A DNA stretch of 64,000 nt, taken from the NCBI GenBank assembly GCA_041686695.1, contig JAWLDJ010000002.1, positions 15,859-79,858 on the forward strand, read 5' to 3'. Position 1 is the stretch's first letter; each line of letters starts with the position of its first letter. Below, piece after piece: positions 1 through 6,973 of this stretch. Made by a program: the position numbers and the translations under genes. Source of the stretch: T1Sed10-7 sp041686695 (GTDB taxonomy: Bacteria > Actinomycetota > Nitriliruptoria > Nitriliruptorales > Nitriliruptoraceae). Below the pieces are notes generated by a model. That model was given only the letters and a program-made list of their open reading frames with translations, did no database searches and was not told the DNA's origin.

Positions 1-253
1 CGGCCAGTACCACCCGCTCGAGAACCCCTCGCGGATCGAGGTCGACAACGAACGCGCCCTGCACTGGTTGCAGCACGGGGCGCAGCCCACCGACCCGGTG
101 CGCAAGCTCCTGCGCATCAGCGGCGTGTGGGAGGAGTTCAAGCCGGGCGATGCCCCCGAGCGCGACCGCGAGGCGGGCGAGCCGAAGGAGAAGCTCTCCA
201 AGAAGGCGAGAGCCAAGGCAGCTGAGGCCGCCGAGGGCGGGGGTGCCCAGTGA
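1..253 (+). CDS. rpsP: 30S ribosomal protein S16 (3' part)
   Basis: The window opens inside this gene; the readable frame begins at base 2 and ends at TGA 251-253. The visible residues carry the S16 signature (YHPLENPS, then IEVDNERALHWLQHGAQPTD and VRKLLRISGVWEEFK), followed by a Lys/Glu/Ala-rich tail of about 30 residues, which is a common actinobacterial extension. S16 is a small-subunit assembly protein. Its stop overlaps the start of the KH-domain gene by 4 bp, so the two are translationally coupled. The 5' end lies outside the window, so start and full length cannot be judged. Confidence 0.95.
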   Translation, partial: GQYHPLENPSRIEVDNERALHWLQHGAQPTDPVRKLLRISGVWEEFKPGDAPERDREAGEPKEKLSKKARAKAAEAAEGGGAQ

Positions 254-486
254 GGTCCGAGGACGTGCTGGAGTTCGTCGCCAAGCAGCTGGTCGACCAC
301 CCCGACGACGTCCGCATCGAGGTGGATGAGGACGACCGTGAGACCGTGCTGGAACTGCACGTCCACGAGGACGACCTCGGCAAGGTGATCGGCAAGCGTG
401 GCCGCACCGCGAAGGCGATCCGCACCCTGGTCAAGGCGGCCGGCTCCCTCGACGACGAGAACGTCACCGTCGAGATCGTGGACTGA
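250..486 (+). CDS. khpA: KH-domain RNA-binding protein KhpA
   Basis: A 78-residue single KH domain. The RNA-gripping GxxG loop is visible as GKRG within VIGKRGRTAKAIRTL, and the length matches the KhpA family (about 75-80 residues). KhpA proteins bind RNA, often as a heterodimer with KhpB/Jag, and affect small RNAs and cell elongation in Gram-positive bacteria. The start GTG overlaps the rpsP stop (GTGA). Position between rpsP and rimM is the standard actinobacterial context. Confidence 0.93.
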   Translation: MRSEDVLEFVAKQLVDHPDDVRIEVDEDDRETVLELHVHEDDLGKVIGKRGRTAKAIRTLVKAAGSLDDENVTVEIVD

Positions 487-512
487 GCACCGAGCATCAC
501 CGCGAGGGACCC

Positions 513-1079
513 GTGGAGCCTGCTGGCGATGACGACGCCGTCCTGATCGGGCGTGTCGTCAAGGCCCACGGCATCCGTGGCGAGGTCGTGGTCCACCCGC
601 TGTCCGACGTGCCCGGACGTTTCGACGTCGGCACCGAGGTGCTGGTCGGCGACACCCCTCGGGTCATCACCGGCAGCCGTGCCCATCAGGGGCGGCTGCT
701 GCTGGCGCTGGAGGGCGTGGCCGATCGCAACGCGGCCGAACGGCTGCGCGGCGGTGAGATCCTGGGTCCAGGCATCGATGTCGAGGACAGCGAGACCTAC
801 TTCGCGCACGAGTTGGTCGGTCTGGCCGTCCGCCACGTCGACGGCCGTGAGCTCGGGTCGGTGTCGGCGTTGATCGAGTTGCCGGAGGCCGCCGGCTACG
901 ACCTCCTCGAGGTCGCAAGGGACGGCAGCACCTGGCTGCTGCCGGCCGCCGAGGAGTTCGTCGAGGTGGTCGAGGACGACGGCACGTCCGTGCTGGTGGT
1001 CGATCCGCCCGACGGCCTGCTCGATGGCGAGCCGGAGGTGGCCGGGCCGGACGGACACGATGCTCCAGGACCAGGGTGA
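513..1079 (+). CDS. rimM: 16S rRNA processing protein RimM
   Basis: A 188-residue protein with the two-domain RimM layout: an N-terminal beta-barrel domain (IGRVVKAHGIRGEVVVHPLS near residues 11-30) and a C-terminal PRC-barrel (from YFAHELVGLAV to the LLPAAEEFVEVVE region). RimM assists maturation of the 30S head and binds S19. The GTG start is preceded by a GAGGGA stretch at 504-509 with rather short spacing. The tail after the PRC domain is acidic and Gly/Pro-rich. The stop overlaps the upstream candidate start of trmD by 4 bp. Confidence 0.93.
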   Translation: MEPAGDDDAVLIGRVVKAHGIRGEVVVHPLSDVPGRFDVGTEVLVGDTPRVITGSRAHQGRLLLALEGVADRNAAERLRGGEILGPGIDVEDSETYFAHELVGLAVRHVDGRELGSVSALIELPEAAGYDLLEVARDGSTWLLPAAEEFVEVVEDDGTSVLVVDPPDGLLDGEPEVAGPDGHDAPGPG

Positions 1080-1912
1080 GCCCCGTGCGTCTCGATGTGC
1101 TCACCATCTTCCCCGCATGGTTCGACGGCCCCTTGACCACCTCGCTGCTCGGTCGGGCGATCGCCGATGGCGTCCTGGACGTCCGCGTCCACGACCTCAG
1201 GGACTGGACGACGGATCGGCATCGCAGCGTCGACGACGCTCCCTACGGCGGTGGTGCGGGCATGGTGATGCGCGCCGACGTCTGGATCGACGCCTGCGAG
1301 GCCGTCTGGAACGATCTGGACGCCGAGGTGACCCGGGGCCGAACGGTGCGTGGTGACGTCCCGACCGAGGCGTTCGCGGCCGGTGGCGTCCGTCCCCGCA
1401 CGGTCCTGCTGACACCGCGAGGCCGTCCGTTGACCCAGGCGCTCGCTACCGAGTTGGCGGCCGAGGAGCGGCTGGTGCTGCTGTGTGGCCGCTACGAGGG
1501 CATCGACGAACGGGTGCACGAACTGGTCGCCACCGACGAGGTGTCGGTCGGCGACTACGTGTTGTTCGGCGGTGAGGTGGCAGCGGCGGCACTGATCGAG
1601 GCGGTCACCCGGTTGGTCCCGGGTGTGGTGGGCAACGAGGCATCCCCGGCGGAGGAGTCCTTCACCTCGGGGCTCCTCGAGTACCCCCACTACACCCGTC
1701 CCGCGGAGGTCCGCGGGCACCGGGTCCCCGAGGTGCTCACCTCGGGCGACCACGCAGCGGTCGGACGGTGGCGCCACCAGCGCTCCGTCGAGTTGACCAG
1801 GCAGCGCCGCCCAGACCTGCTGGGTGGCACTGACACCGCGGAGGGTGCTGGCGACACCGCCGGCCCTGACGTGCCTCGCGAGGTCGGTGGCACCGGCGCC
1901 ACCGCAGGTTGA
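1076..1912 (+). CDS. trmD: tRNA (guanine-N1)-methyltransferase TrmD
   Basis: SPOUT-class methyltransferase that makes m1G37 in tRNAs and prevents +1 frameshifting. The trefoil-knot AdoMet site is visible as LLCGRYEGID (residues 135-144) and SVGDYVLFGGE shortly after. The C-terminal helical domain (SFTSGLLEYPHYTRP, then EVLTSGDH) is present. About 40 extra Ala/Gly/Thr-rich residues follow the domain. Start is uncertain: GTG 1076 overlaps the rimM stop, but GTG 1085 would give VRLDVLTIFP, closer to the usual N-terminus. Co-transcription with rimM is likely. Confidence 0.95.
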   Translation: MSPVRLDVLTIFPAWFDGPLTTSLLGRAIADGVLDVRVHDLRDWTTDRHRSVDDAPYGGGAGMVMRADVWIDACEAVWNDLDAEVTRGRTVRGDVPTEAFAAGGVRPRTVLLTPRGRPLTQALATELAAEERLVLLCGRYEGIDERVHELVATDEVSVGDYVLFGGEVAAAALIEAVTRLVPGVVGNEASPAEESFTSGLLEYPHYTRPAEVRGHRVPEVLTSGDHAAVGRWRHQRSVELTRQRRPDLLGGTDTAEGAGDTAGPDVPREVGGTGATAG

Positions 1913-1947
1913 CGCTGGCCGCCCGTGACGTGCGGGAGGTGCGCAGG

Positions 1948-1977
1948 TTGACCAGCCTCCCGCGCGCGCCGTATCCT
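1948..1977 (+). promoter_or_regulatory. Candidate rplS promoter
   Basis: TTGACC at 1948-1953 and TATCCT at 1972-1977, separated by 18 bp, give a good housekeeping-type promoter just downstream of trmD. It would start transcription near 1984 and leave about 190 nt of leader before rplS. L19 leaders are regulatory in some other bacteria; here I see no specific known fold. Confidence 0.5.
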
Positions 1978-2174
1978 CGCTTCTCGCCGTGTGGCGGGTC
2001 GTCCGCCGGCGCGCTCGATCCGGTCCCGGTCAGGCCGTGACGACGAGATCAGGCCGGGCGCCGCGTCCGTCCCTCTCGATGCGCCGCGCGATCGAGGCTG
2101 CATGTTCGGCACGCCTGCCCCGACCGTGCCATGCCACCCCCCGGCTCCATCCCCGACGCCCCGAAGGCAGCCCG

Positions 2175-2528
2175 ATGAACAAGGTCGACATCGTCGAGCA
2201 GTCGCGTCTGCGCGACGACATCCCCGACTTCCGCCCCGGCGACACGGTCAAGGTCAACGTCCGCGTCGTCGAGGGGACACGCTCTCGCATCCAGGTCTTC
2301 GAAGGCGTCGTGATCGCCCGCAAGGGCGGTGGGCTGCGCGAGACCTTCACGGTGCGCAAGATCAGTTTCGGCGTCGGTGTCGAGCGGACCTTCCCGGTAC
2401 ACAGCCCCGTCATCGAGTCGATCGAGGTCGCCCGTCGCGGCAAGGTGCGGCGCGCGAAGCTGTACTACCTGCGTGACCGTGTCGGCAAGGCGGCCCGCAT
2501 CAAGGAGAAGCGGGACGTGGCCGGCTGA
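2175..2528 (+). CDS. rplS: 50S ribosomal protein L19
   Basis: 117 residues, the usual L19 length, with the family signatures FRPGDTVKVNVRVVEG and the C-terminal RRAKLYYLRDRVGKAARIKE. L19 sits at the 30S-50S interface. The ATG at 2175 was chosen over longer in-frame starts because it gives the canonical N-terminus (MNKVDIVEQSRLRDDIPDF) and follows a GAAGGC ribosome-binding stretch at 2163-2168. It is separated from trmD by 262 bp holding its own candidate promoter and leader. Confidence 0.96.
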   Translation: MNKVDIVEQSRLRDDIPDFRPGDTVKVNVRVVEGTRSRIQVFEGVVIARKGGGLRETFTVRKISFGVGVERTFPVHSPVIESIEVARRGKVRRAKLYYLRDRVGKAARIKEKRDVAG

Positions 2529-2602
2529 GATCGCCAGCGGCCGTGTCCCGTGGTCGGACGTCGACCGGTCGGTCGTGGTCGGGCCACCGAGAGGTGGGTG
2601 TC

Positions 2603-3715
2603 ATGTCAGAGCGCCACACCGATCGCGGGCGTCGTGCTGGACGTGGCGAGCCGCTCTTCGGCTCAGCGCCCTGGACGGCACGGCCGACCGGGGCCTCGCG
2701 CTCGCAGCGTCCCGCGGCGCCGCGGTCGGACGGTGCTCAGGGCGCGGAGGTGGGTCCGGATTCCTCGGGCGACTCGGCCCCACCGAGCGACCCGACGGCG
2801 CCCCCGGGGCCGAGGCTGCAGCCACCACCCGGCCCGGCCGCGACGCCCGAGCCGCCGCCGGCACCGCCGGCCGGTGCACCGCCGAGCGGGGCGCCACCGG
2901 CCGGTGCACCGCCGAGCGGGAGGCCACCCACCGGGACACCGCCGACCGGGACGCCACCGGCCAGCCCCACGCCACCCGAGCCGACGTCGGTCTCCAGATC
3001 GCGCGCCGCATCGTCGGGGAGCTCCGCCGGTTCGTTCCTCCGGGAGTTGCCGGTGCTCCTGGTCATCGCACTGGTGCTCGCCTTCGTGCTGCGCACCTTC
3101 GTGGTGCAGGTGTTCTACATCCCGTCGAGTTCGATGGAGCCCACGCTCAGCGTCAACGATCGCATGATCGTGGAGAAGCTGACCTACCGTTTCCGCGAGC
3201 CTGCGCGGGGCGAGATCGTGGTGTTCGAGGGTGAGAGCCTGACCGGCACCACGGCCGATGACACCGCGGGGGAGCGGGTCGTGCGGGGCATCGGACAGTT
3301 CCTGGGTGTGGTCCCTGCCAGCGCTCGGGACTTCGTCAAACGGGTGATCGGCCTGCCGGGTGATGAGATCCTGATCGAGCAAGGGGTCGTCAGCGTCAAC
3401 GGCGTCCCGCTCGAAGAGCCCTACGTCGTCTTCGACGATCCCTCCGACTACGGGCCCGTCGTCGTGCCCGAGGGCACGCTGTTCTTCCTGGGCGACAACC
3501 GGCCCAACTCCTCGGACTCGCGCCGCAGCCTCGGGTTCGTGCCGAGGGACAAGGTGATCGGCCGCTCCTACGCGATCATCTGGCCCGTGGACCACGCTGG
3601 CCTGCTCACCGGCGTGGAGTACGACCTCGATGCGGCGCCGGCCGCCAGCGCGCCCGAACGCCATCCGCCGGCGGCCGATGCCTCGCCGTCCGAGCGGCTC
3701 ATGGGCGTGGGGTAG
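2603..3715 (+). CDS. lepB: Signal peptidase I with a long proline-rich N-terminus
   Basis: Type I signal peptidase (S26), which cuts Sec and Tat signal peptides at the outer membrane face. ATG 2603 gives 370 residues and follows a strong GAGAGGTGG at 2590-2598; a GTG at 2543 is less likely. Residues 1 to about 135 are cytoplasmic, Pro/Gly/Ala-rich and partly repetitive (PPAGAPPSG type). One membrane helix (LPVLLVIALVLAFVLRTFVV) follows. The catalytic Ser-Lys dyad is S177 in PSSSMEPT and K246 in DFVKRVIGLPGD; the GDNRPNSSDSR box is present. The end overlaps convergent rnhB by 17 bp. The low-complexity N-terminus is longer than usual for LepB. Confidence 0.94.
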   Translation: MSERHTDRGRRAGRGEPLFGSAPWTARPTGASRSQRPAAPRSDGAQGAEVGPDSSGDSAPPSDPTAPPGPRLQPPPGPAATPEPPPAPPAGAPPSGAPPAGAPPSGRPPTGTPPTGTPPASPTPPEPTSVSRSRAASSGSSAGSFLRELPVLLVIALVLAFVLRTFVVQVFYIPSSSMEPTLSVNDRMIVEKLTYRFREPARGEIVVFEGESLTGTTADDTAGERVVRGIGQFLGVVPASARDFVKRVIGLPGDEILIEQGVVSVNGVPLEEPYVVFDDPSDYGPVVVPEGTLFFLGDNRPNSSDSRRSLGFVPRDKVIGRSYAIIWPVDHAGLLTGVEYDLDAAPAASAPERHPPAADASPSERLMGVG

Positions 3716-4397
3716 CCACCTCGCCCGGGCTGCCCATGGCCAACTGCTGGGCACCGAGCAGCTCCCGGATCGGCTGCCAGCTGCGGCGGTGGAGCTCGCA
3801 GGGTCCCCGTGCTGCCAGGGCCCGACGGTGATGCTCGGTGGCGTAGCCCTTGTTGGTGTCGAACCCGTACGGCGGGTGGCGCGGTGACTGGGCGACCATC
3901 CAGGCGTCGCGGTGGACCTTCGCCACGATCGAGGCCGCCGCGATCGAGGCGCTGCGATCGTCGCCCCCGATCAGCACCTCGGTCCGGTACCCGAGCCCCG
4001 CCAGCAGATCGACGTTGCCGTCGATCAGCACCACATCGGGGCGTCGCCGCAGTGCCCCCACCGCCCGCTGTGCCGCGAGCCGCAGTGCCGCGGCGAGCCC
4101 CACCTCGTCCAGCTCGTCGTGTGGCACCTCGCCGACCGCGACCTCCGAATGGTCGCGAACCTGACGATCGAGCGCCGTGCGGCGCTCGGGGGTGAGCAGT
4201 TTCGAGTCCCTCAGACCCGGGGGCACCGCGGCGAGATCGAGGATGGCGACCCCGACCGTCAGCGGTCCGGCCCAGGCCCCCCGTCCGACCTCGTCCAGCC
4301 CGGCCACCAGCAGCCCGTCGCCGTCGAGCTGGCGCTCGGTGACGATGTCGGGACCGTCACCCGGCGGCTCCGGCGAGGTGGTGCGGCGTCTGGGCAT
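3699..4397 (-). CDS. rnhB: Ribonuclease HII
   Basis: 232 residues on the - strand. RNase HII cleaves RNA in RNA-DNA hybrids and at single ribonucleotides. Active-site regions are visible: GLDEVGRGAWAGP (metal-binding Asp and Glu), RDSKLLTPERR, SIVAKVHRD (Asp) and YGFDTNKGYAT. ATG 4397 is chosen because it lies six bases after a TACGGT hexamer, suggesting a leaderless mRNA. In Mycobacterium rnhB lies in the same order between lepB and DUF2469 but in the same orientation; here it is inverted and its 3' end overlaps lepB. Confidence 0.94.
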   Translation of the reverse strand: MPRRRTTSPEPPGDGPDIVTERQLDGDGLLVAGLDEVGRGAWAGPLTVGVAILDLAAVPPGLRDSKLLTPERRTALDRQVRDHSEVAVGEVPHDELDEVGLAAALRLAAQRAVGALRRRPDVVLIDGNVDLLAGLGYRTEVLIGGDDRSASIAAASIVAKVHRDAWMVAQSPRHPPYGFDTNKGYATEHHRRALAARGPCELHRRSWQPIRELLGAQQLAMGSPGEVATPRP

Positions 4398-4403
4398 ACC
4401 CGG

Positions 4404-4409
4404 ACCGTA
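4404..4409 (-). promoter_or_regulatory. Candidate -10 element of rnhB (leaderless)
   Basis: On the - strand TACGGT is followed by six bases and then the rnhB ATG, the geometry of actinobacterial leaderless transcripts. No convincing -35 is seen. Confidence 0.4.
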
Positions 4410-4423
4410 GCGTCGCACGTCGC

Positions 4424-4429
4424 TACCCT
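4424..4429 (+). promoter_or_regulatory. Candidate -10 element for the DUF2469 gene
   Basis: TACCCT in the divergent rnhB/DUF2469 gap, on the + strand, about 68 bases before the DUF2469 start. The -35 region is weak. Together with the - strand TACGGT it makes this 99-bp gap a probable divergent promoter. Confidence 0.35.
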
Positions 4430-4496
4430 GGCCAGTCGCCCGTGACAGGCGGTGACCGTTGGCCGTCGGTGTCGACCGGCGGGCTGGAGGCGGGAC

Positions 4497-4811
4497 GTGA
4501 ACCCCGAGGAGCTGGACGCCTACGAGACCGATCTGGAGCTCTCCCTGTACCGGGAGTACCGCGATGTGGTCCGGCTCTACCGCTACGTCGTCGAGACCGA
4601 GCGGCGCTTCTATCTGTGCAACGAGGTGCAGGTGGTCCCGCACGAGGGCGAGGACCTCTGGTTCGAGCTCGAGCTCACCGACGCCTGGGTCTGGGACATG
4701 TTCCGCCCGGCCCGGTTCCTCAGACAGGTCCGGGTCCTGACGTTCCGGGACGTCAACGTGGAGGAGTTGATCCACGACGAGACCGACGTCGCCGACTTCC
4801 TCGACGAGTGA
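4497..4811 (+). CDS. DUF2469 family protein
   Basis: 104 residues, highly acidic and rich in aromatic residues, with the DUF2469 core YETDLELSLYREYRDVV and the patches RFYLCNEV and AWVWDMFRP. The family is almost universal in Actinobacteria and always lies between rnhB and yraN; its function is unknown. GTG 4497 is preceded by GGAGG at 4486-4490 with six-base spacing, better than the longer in-frame start. No membrane segment or catalytic motif is apparent. A role with its neighbours in nucleic-acid processing is only an inference from position. Confidence 0.92.
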   Translation: MNPEELDAYETDLELSLYREYRDVVRLYRYVVETERRFYLCNEVQVVPHEGEDLWFELELTDAWVWDMFRPARFLRQVRVLTFRDVNVEELIHDETDVADFLDE

Positions 4812-4830
4812 CCGCCAGGAGGTGAGCGCC

Positions 4831-4947
4831 ATGGGTTTCAACGCGACCCGCCGCTACCGCGACGACAAGCGCAACGACATCTGGCTGCTGGTCGTGGCGG
4901 TCGTCGTGCTCGGTGCCGGGCTGCTGTGGGGGTTCGGCGTCCTCTGA
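4831..4947 (+). CDS. Small single-pass membrane protein (38 residues)
   Basis: A 38-codon gene from ATG 4831 to TGA 4945-4947. It has a near-ideal Shine-Dalgarno, AGGAGGTG at 4817-4824, six bases before the ATG. The peptide has a charged N-terminus (NATRRYRDDKRNDIW) and then one hydrophobic helix of about 19 residues (LLVVAVVVLGAGLLWGFGV), so N-in/C-out topology is expected. It follows DUF2469 by 19 bp and is probably co-transcribed. I do not recognise a family. The strong ribosome-binding site and clean membrane helix argue for a real gene; function unknown. Confidence 0.7.
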   Translation: MGFNATRRYRDDKRNDIWLLVVAVVVLGAGLLWGFGVL

Positions 4948-5009
4948 CGGTCGCCGAGGTTTTCCCCAGGCACACGGTGACCGGACCCCGGGGTGACCGA
5001 CGGGGGACG

Positions 5010-5015
5010 TAGCGT
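5010..5015 (+). promoter_or_regulatory. Candidate -10 element of yraN (leaderless)
   Basis: TAGCGT ends six bases before the yraN ATG at 5022, and no clear Shine-Dalgarno precedes that ATG. This predicts a transcript starting at or next to the start codon. The -35 region is weak. Confidence 0.4.
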
Positions 5016-5021
5016 GCCGGC

Positions 5022-5450
5022 ATGGACACCACCACCGCGCACCAGGTCGCCCTCACGCCCGCCGAGCGCGAGGCGCTCATCGCCGGGGGCACCCTCGGCC
5101 GCTCCGGTGAGGCACTGGCGGCCAGGCACCTGCGCTGCGGGCACCGCCTGGACGTGATCGCCCGGAACTGGCGGATCGTCGAGGGGTCGCTGCGGGGTGA
5201 GCTCGACCTCGTCGCGATCGACGAGCGGAGCGGCACGTTGGTCGTCTGCGAGGTCAAGACCCGCCGTGACGCCGAGCGTTTCGGCGGTGCCGTGGCGGCG
5301 CTGGATGCGCGCAAGCACCGGCGACTGCGGGCGCTGATCGGTGCCTTCCTGCGGGACCAGCCGGAGCACTACCGCAGCGTGCGCCTCGACCTGATCGCGA
5401 TCGATGCGGGACAGCGTCCACGGCTCACCCACCTGGTGGGCTTGGACTGA
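5022..5450 (+). CDS. YraN/UPF0102 family nuclease-like protein
   Basis: 142 residues. The endonuclease-like core of UPF0102 is visible: RGELDLVAID, then LVVCEVKTRRD, the D and ExK residues of the PD-(D/E)xK fold. The family usually sits beside comM and dprA, as here, and is presumed to act on DNA or RNA, but no activity is firmly assigned. The N-terminal 20 residues before GRSGEALAARHL are a short extension. The stop TGA shares one base with the ATG of comM. Confidence 0.9.
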   Translation: MDTTTAHQVALTPAEREALIAGGTLGRSGEALAARHLRCGHRLDVIARNWRIVEGSLRGELDLVAIDERSGTLVVCEVKTRRDAERFGGAVAALDARKHRRLRALIGAFLRDQPEHYRSVRLDLIAIDAGQRPRLTHLVGLD

Positions 5451-6973
5451 TGGGCGGCCGAGCGCTGGCGATCGTCCGAGGGGTGACCCTGGTCGGGTTG
5501 CGGCCGCTCGAGGTCCGGGTGGAGGCCAGCTGTAGCCCGGGTCTGCCGGCGCTGCGACTGGTCGGTCTGCCGGATGCCGCGGTGCGGGAGGCGGGGGAGC
5601 GGGTCCGTACCGCCATCCAGCGGCACGGGCTGCGGTGGCCTGGCGAGCGGGTCGTGGTCAACCTCGCCCCCGCCGACCTCCCGAAGGTCGGCAGCAGCTT
5701 CGACCTGCCTCTGGCGATCGCGGTGCTGGCTGCCACGGGCCAGGTCCCGGTCACGGCGGCATCGCAGACCTGGGCGTGCGGGGAGCTCGGGCTCGACGGG
5801 ACCGTCCGGGCGGTGACCGGACAGCTACCACTGGTCGCCGGGGCCCGCGCGCTCGGCGCCACGCAGCTGCTGGTCCCCGCCGCCGGGGCTGCCGAGGCGG
5901 CCCTGGTCAGCGGGATCAGCCCCGTCCCGGTCGCCGATCTCACGGAGGTGGTCGGGGTGCTGGCCGGCCACCATCGGCCCCCCGCGCCCCGACCGGTCCC
6001 GGGCTGCCCCGCGGCGCCGCCACCGGACCTCGCGGACGTCCGCGGCCAGCGGTTGGCCCGTCGTGCGGTCGAGCTGGCCGCGGCCGGCGGGCACCACCTG
6101 CTGCTGACCGGCCCGCCCGGCTGCGGCAAGACCATGCTCGCCGAGCGGCTCCACGGGCTCCTGCCAGACCTCACCGCCGACGAAGCCGTCGAGGTGGCAG
6201 CGATCCACTCGCTGGCCGGGGAGCGCCGGGCCGGCGATCCCCTGGGGGTGCGCCCACCGCTGCGGGCGCCGCACCGGATCGTCTCCGCGGCCGCGCTGGT
6301 CGGCGGTGGTGCGGGCATCCCGCGTCCCGGTGAGATCTCCCTGGCACATCGCGGGGTCCTGGCGATGGACGAGCTGTTGGAGATCCCGCGGGGGATCCTC
6401 GACGCGCTGCGCCAACCGCTGGAGCGGGGCGAGGTCGTGCTGAGCCGGGCACGTGCGCGGGTCAGCTACCCCGCCAAGGTGCTGCTGGTCGCTGCCGCCA
6501 ACCCCTGTCCGTGCGGCCACCAGGGGGACACCCGCCGGGCCTGCACGTGCCGGCCGGACCGGATCGAGCGGTACCGCTCCCGGCTGTCCGGGCCGTTGCT
6601 CGACCGACTCGACCTCCAGGTGGCGTTGCAGCCCGTGGAGCGCTCGGAGCTGCTCGAGGACCGGCCGGGTGAGCGCACCGCCGTGGTGGCGCAGCGGGTC
6701 GCCGCGGCTCGGCACCGCGCCGCCGAGCGCTGGGGACCGGGACGCTTGAACCGCGACGTCAGCGTCCCCGAGCTGCAGGGGACCGCGACCGCCACCGCGC
6801 GCTCGCAGCTCGCGCTGGCGCTGCACGGCCTCGGTGGCTCCGCACGGGCCTTCGACCGCACCCTGCGCGTGGCCAGGACCATCGCCGATCTGGCCGACAG
6901 CCAGCAGGTGCTCCCCGTGCACGTGGAGGAGGCCGTCGCCTACCGCCTGCCGCCGGTGCGGGTGTCGACGTGA
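5450..6973 (+). CDS. comM: YifB/ComM family Mg-chelatase-like AAA+ ATPase
   Basis: 507 residues, the full ComM length. The N-terminal Lon-protease-like domain (about 1-170, with VGLPDAAVREAGERVR and NLAPADLPKVGSSFDLPLA) is followed by an AAA+ ATPase with Walker A GPPGCGKT at residues 221-228, Walker B-like VLAMDELLEIP and a Cys-rich loop (NPCPCGHQGD, then CTC). In Vibrio, ComM is a hexameric helicase that promotes branch migration during natural transformation. Adjacent yraN and dprA support a role in DNA uptake or recombination. It overlaps dprA by 4 bp. Confidence 0.93.
   Translation: MGGRALAIVRGVTLVGLRPLEVRVEASCSPGLPALRLVGLPDAAVREAGERVRTAIQRHGLRWPGERVVVNLAPADLPKVGSSFDLPLAIAVLAATGQVPVTAASQTWACGELGLDGTVRAVTGQLPLVAGARALGATQLLVPAAGAAEAALVSGISPVPVADLTEVVGVLAGHHRPPAPRPVPGCPAAPPPDLADVRGQRLARRAVELAAAGGHHLLLTGPPGCGKTMLAERLHGLLPDLTADEAVEVAAIHSLAGERRAGDPLGVRPPLRAPHRIVSAAALVGGGAGIPRPGEISLAHRGVLAMDELLEIPRGILDALRQPLERGEVVLSRARARVSYPAKVLLVAAANPCPCGHQGDTRRACTCRPDRIERYRSRLSGPLLDRLDLQVALQPVERSELLEDRPGERTAVVAQRVAAARHRAAERWGPGRLNRDVSVPELQGTATATARSQLALALHGLGGSARAFDRTLRVARTIADLADSQQVLPVHVEEAVAYRLPPVRVST

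Noticed and set aside
2543..2602. Upstream GTG that lengthens signal peptidase I by 20 residues
   Set aside because: ATG 2603 has a strong GAGAGGTGG ribosome-binding site directly before it; the extra residues have no feature.
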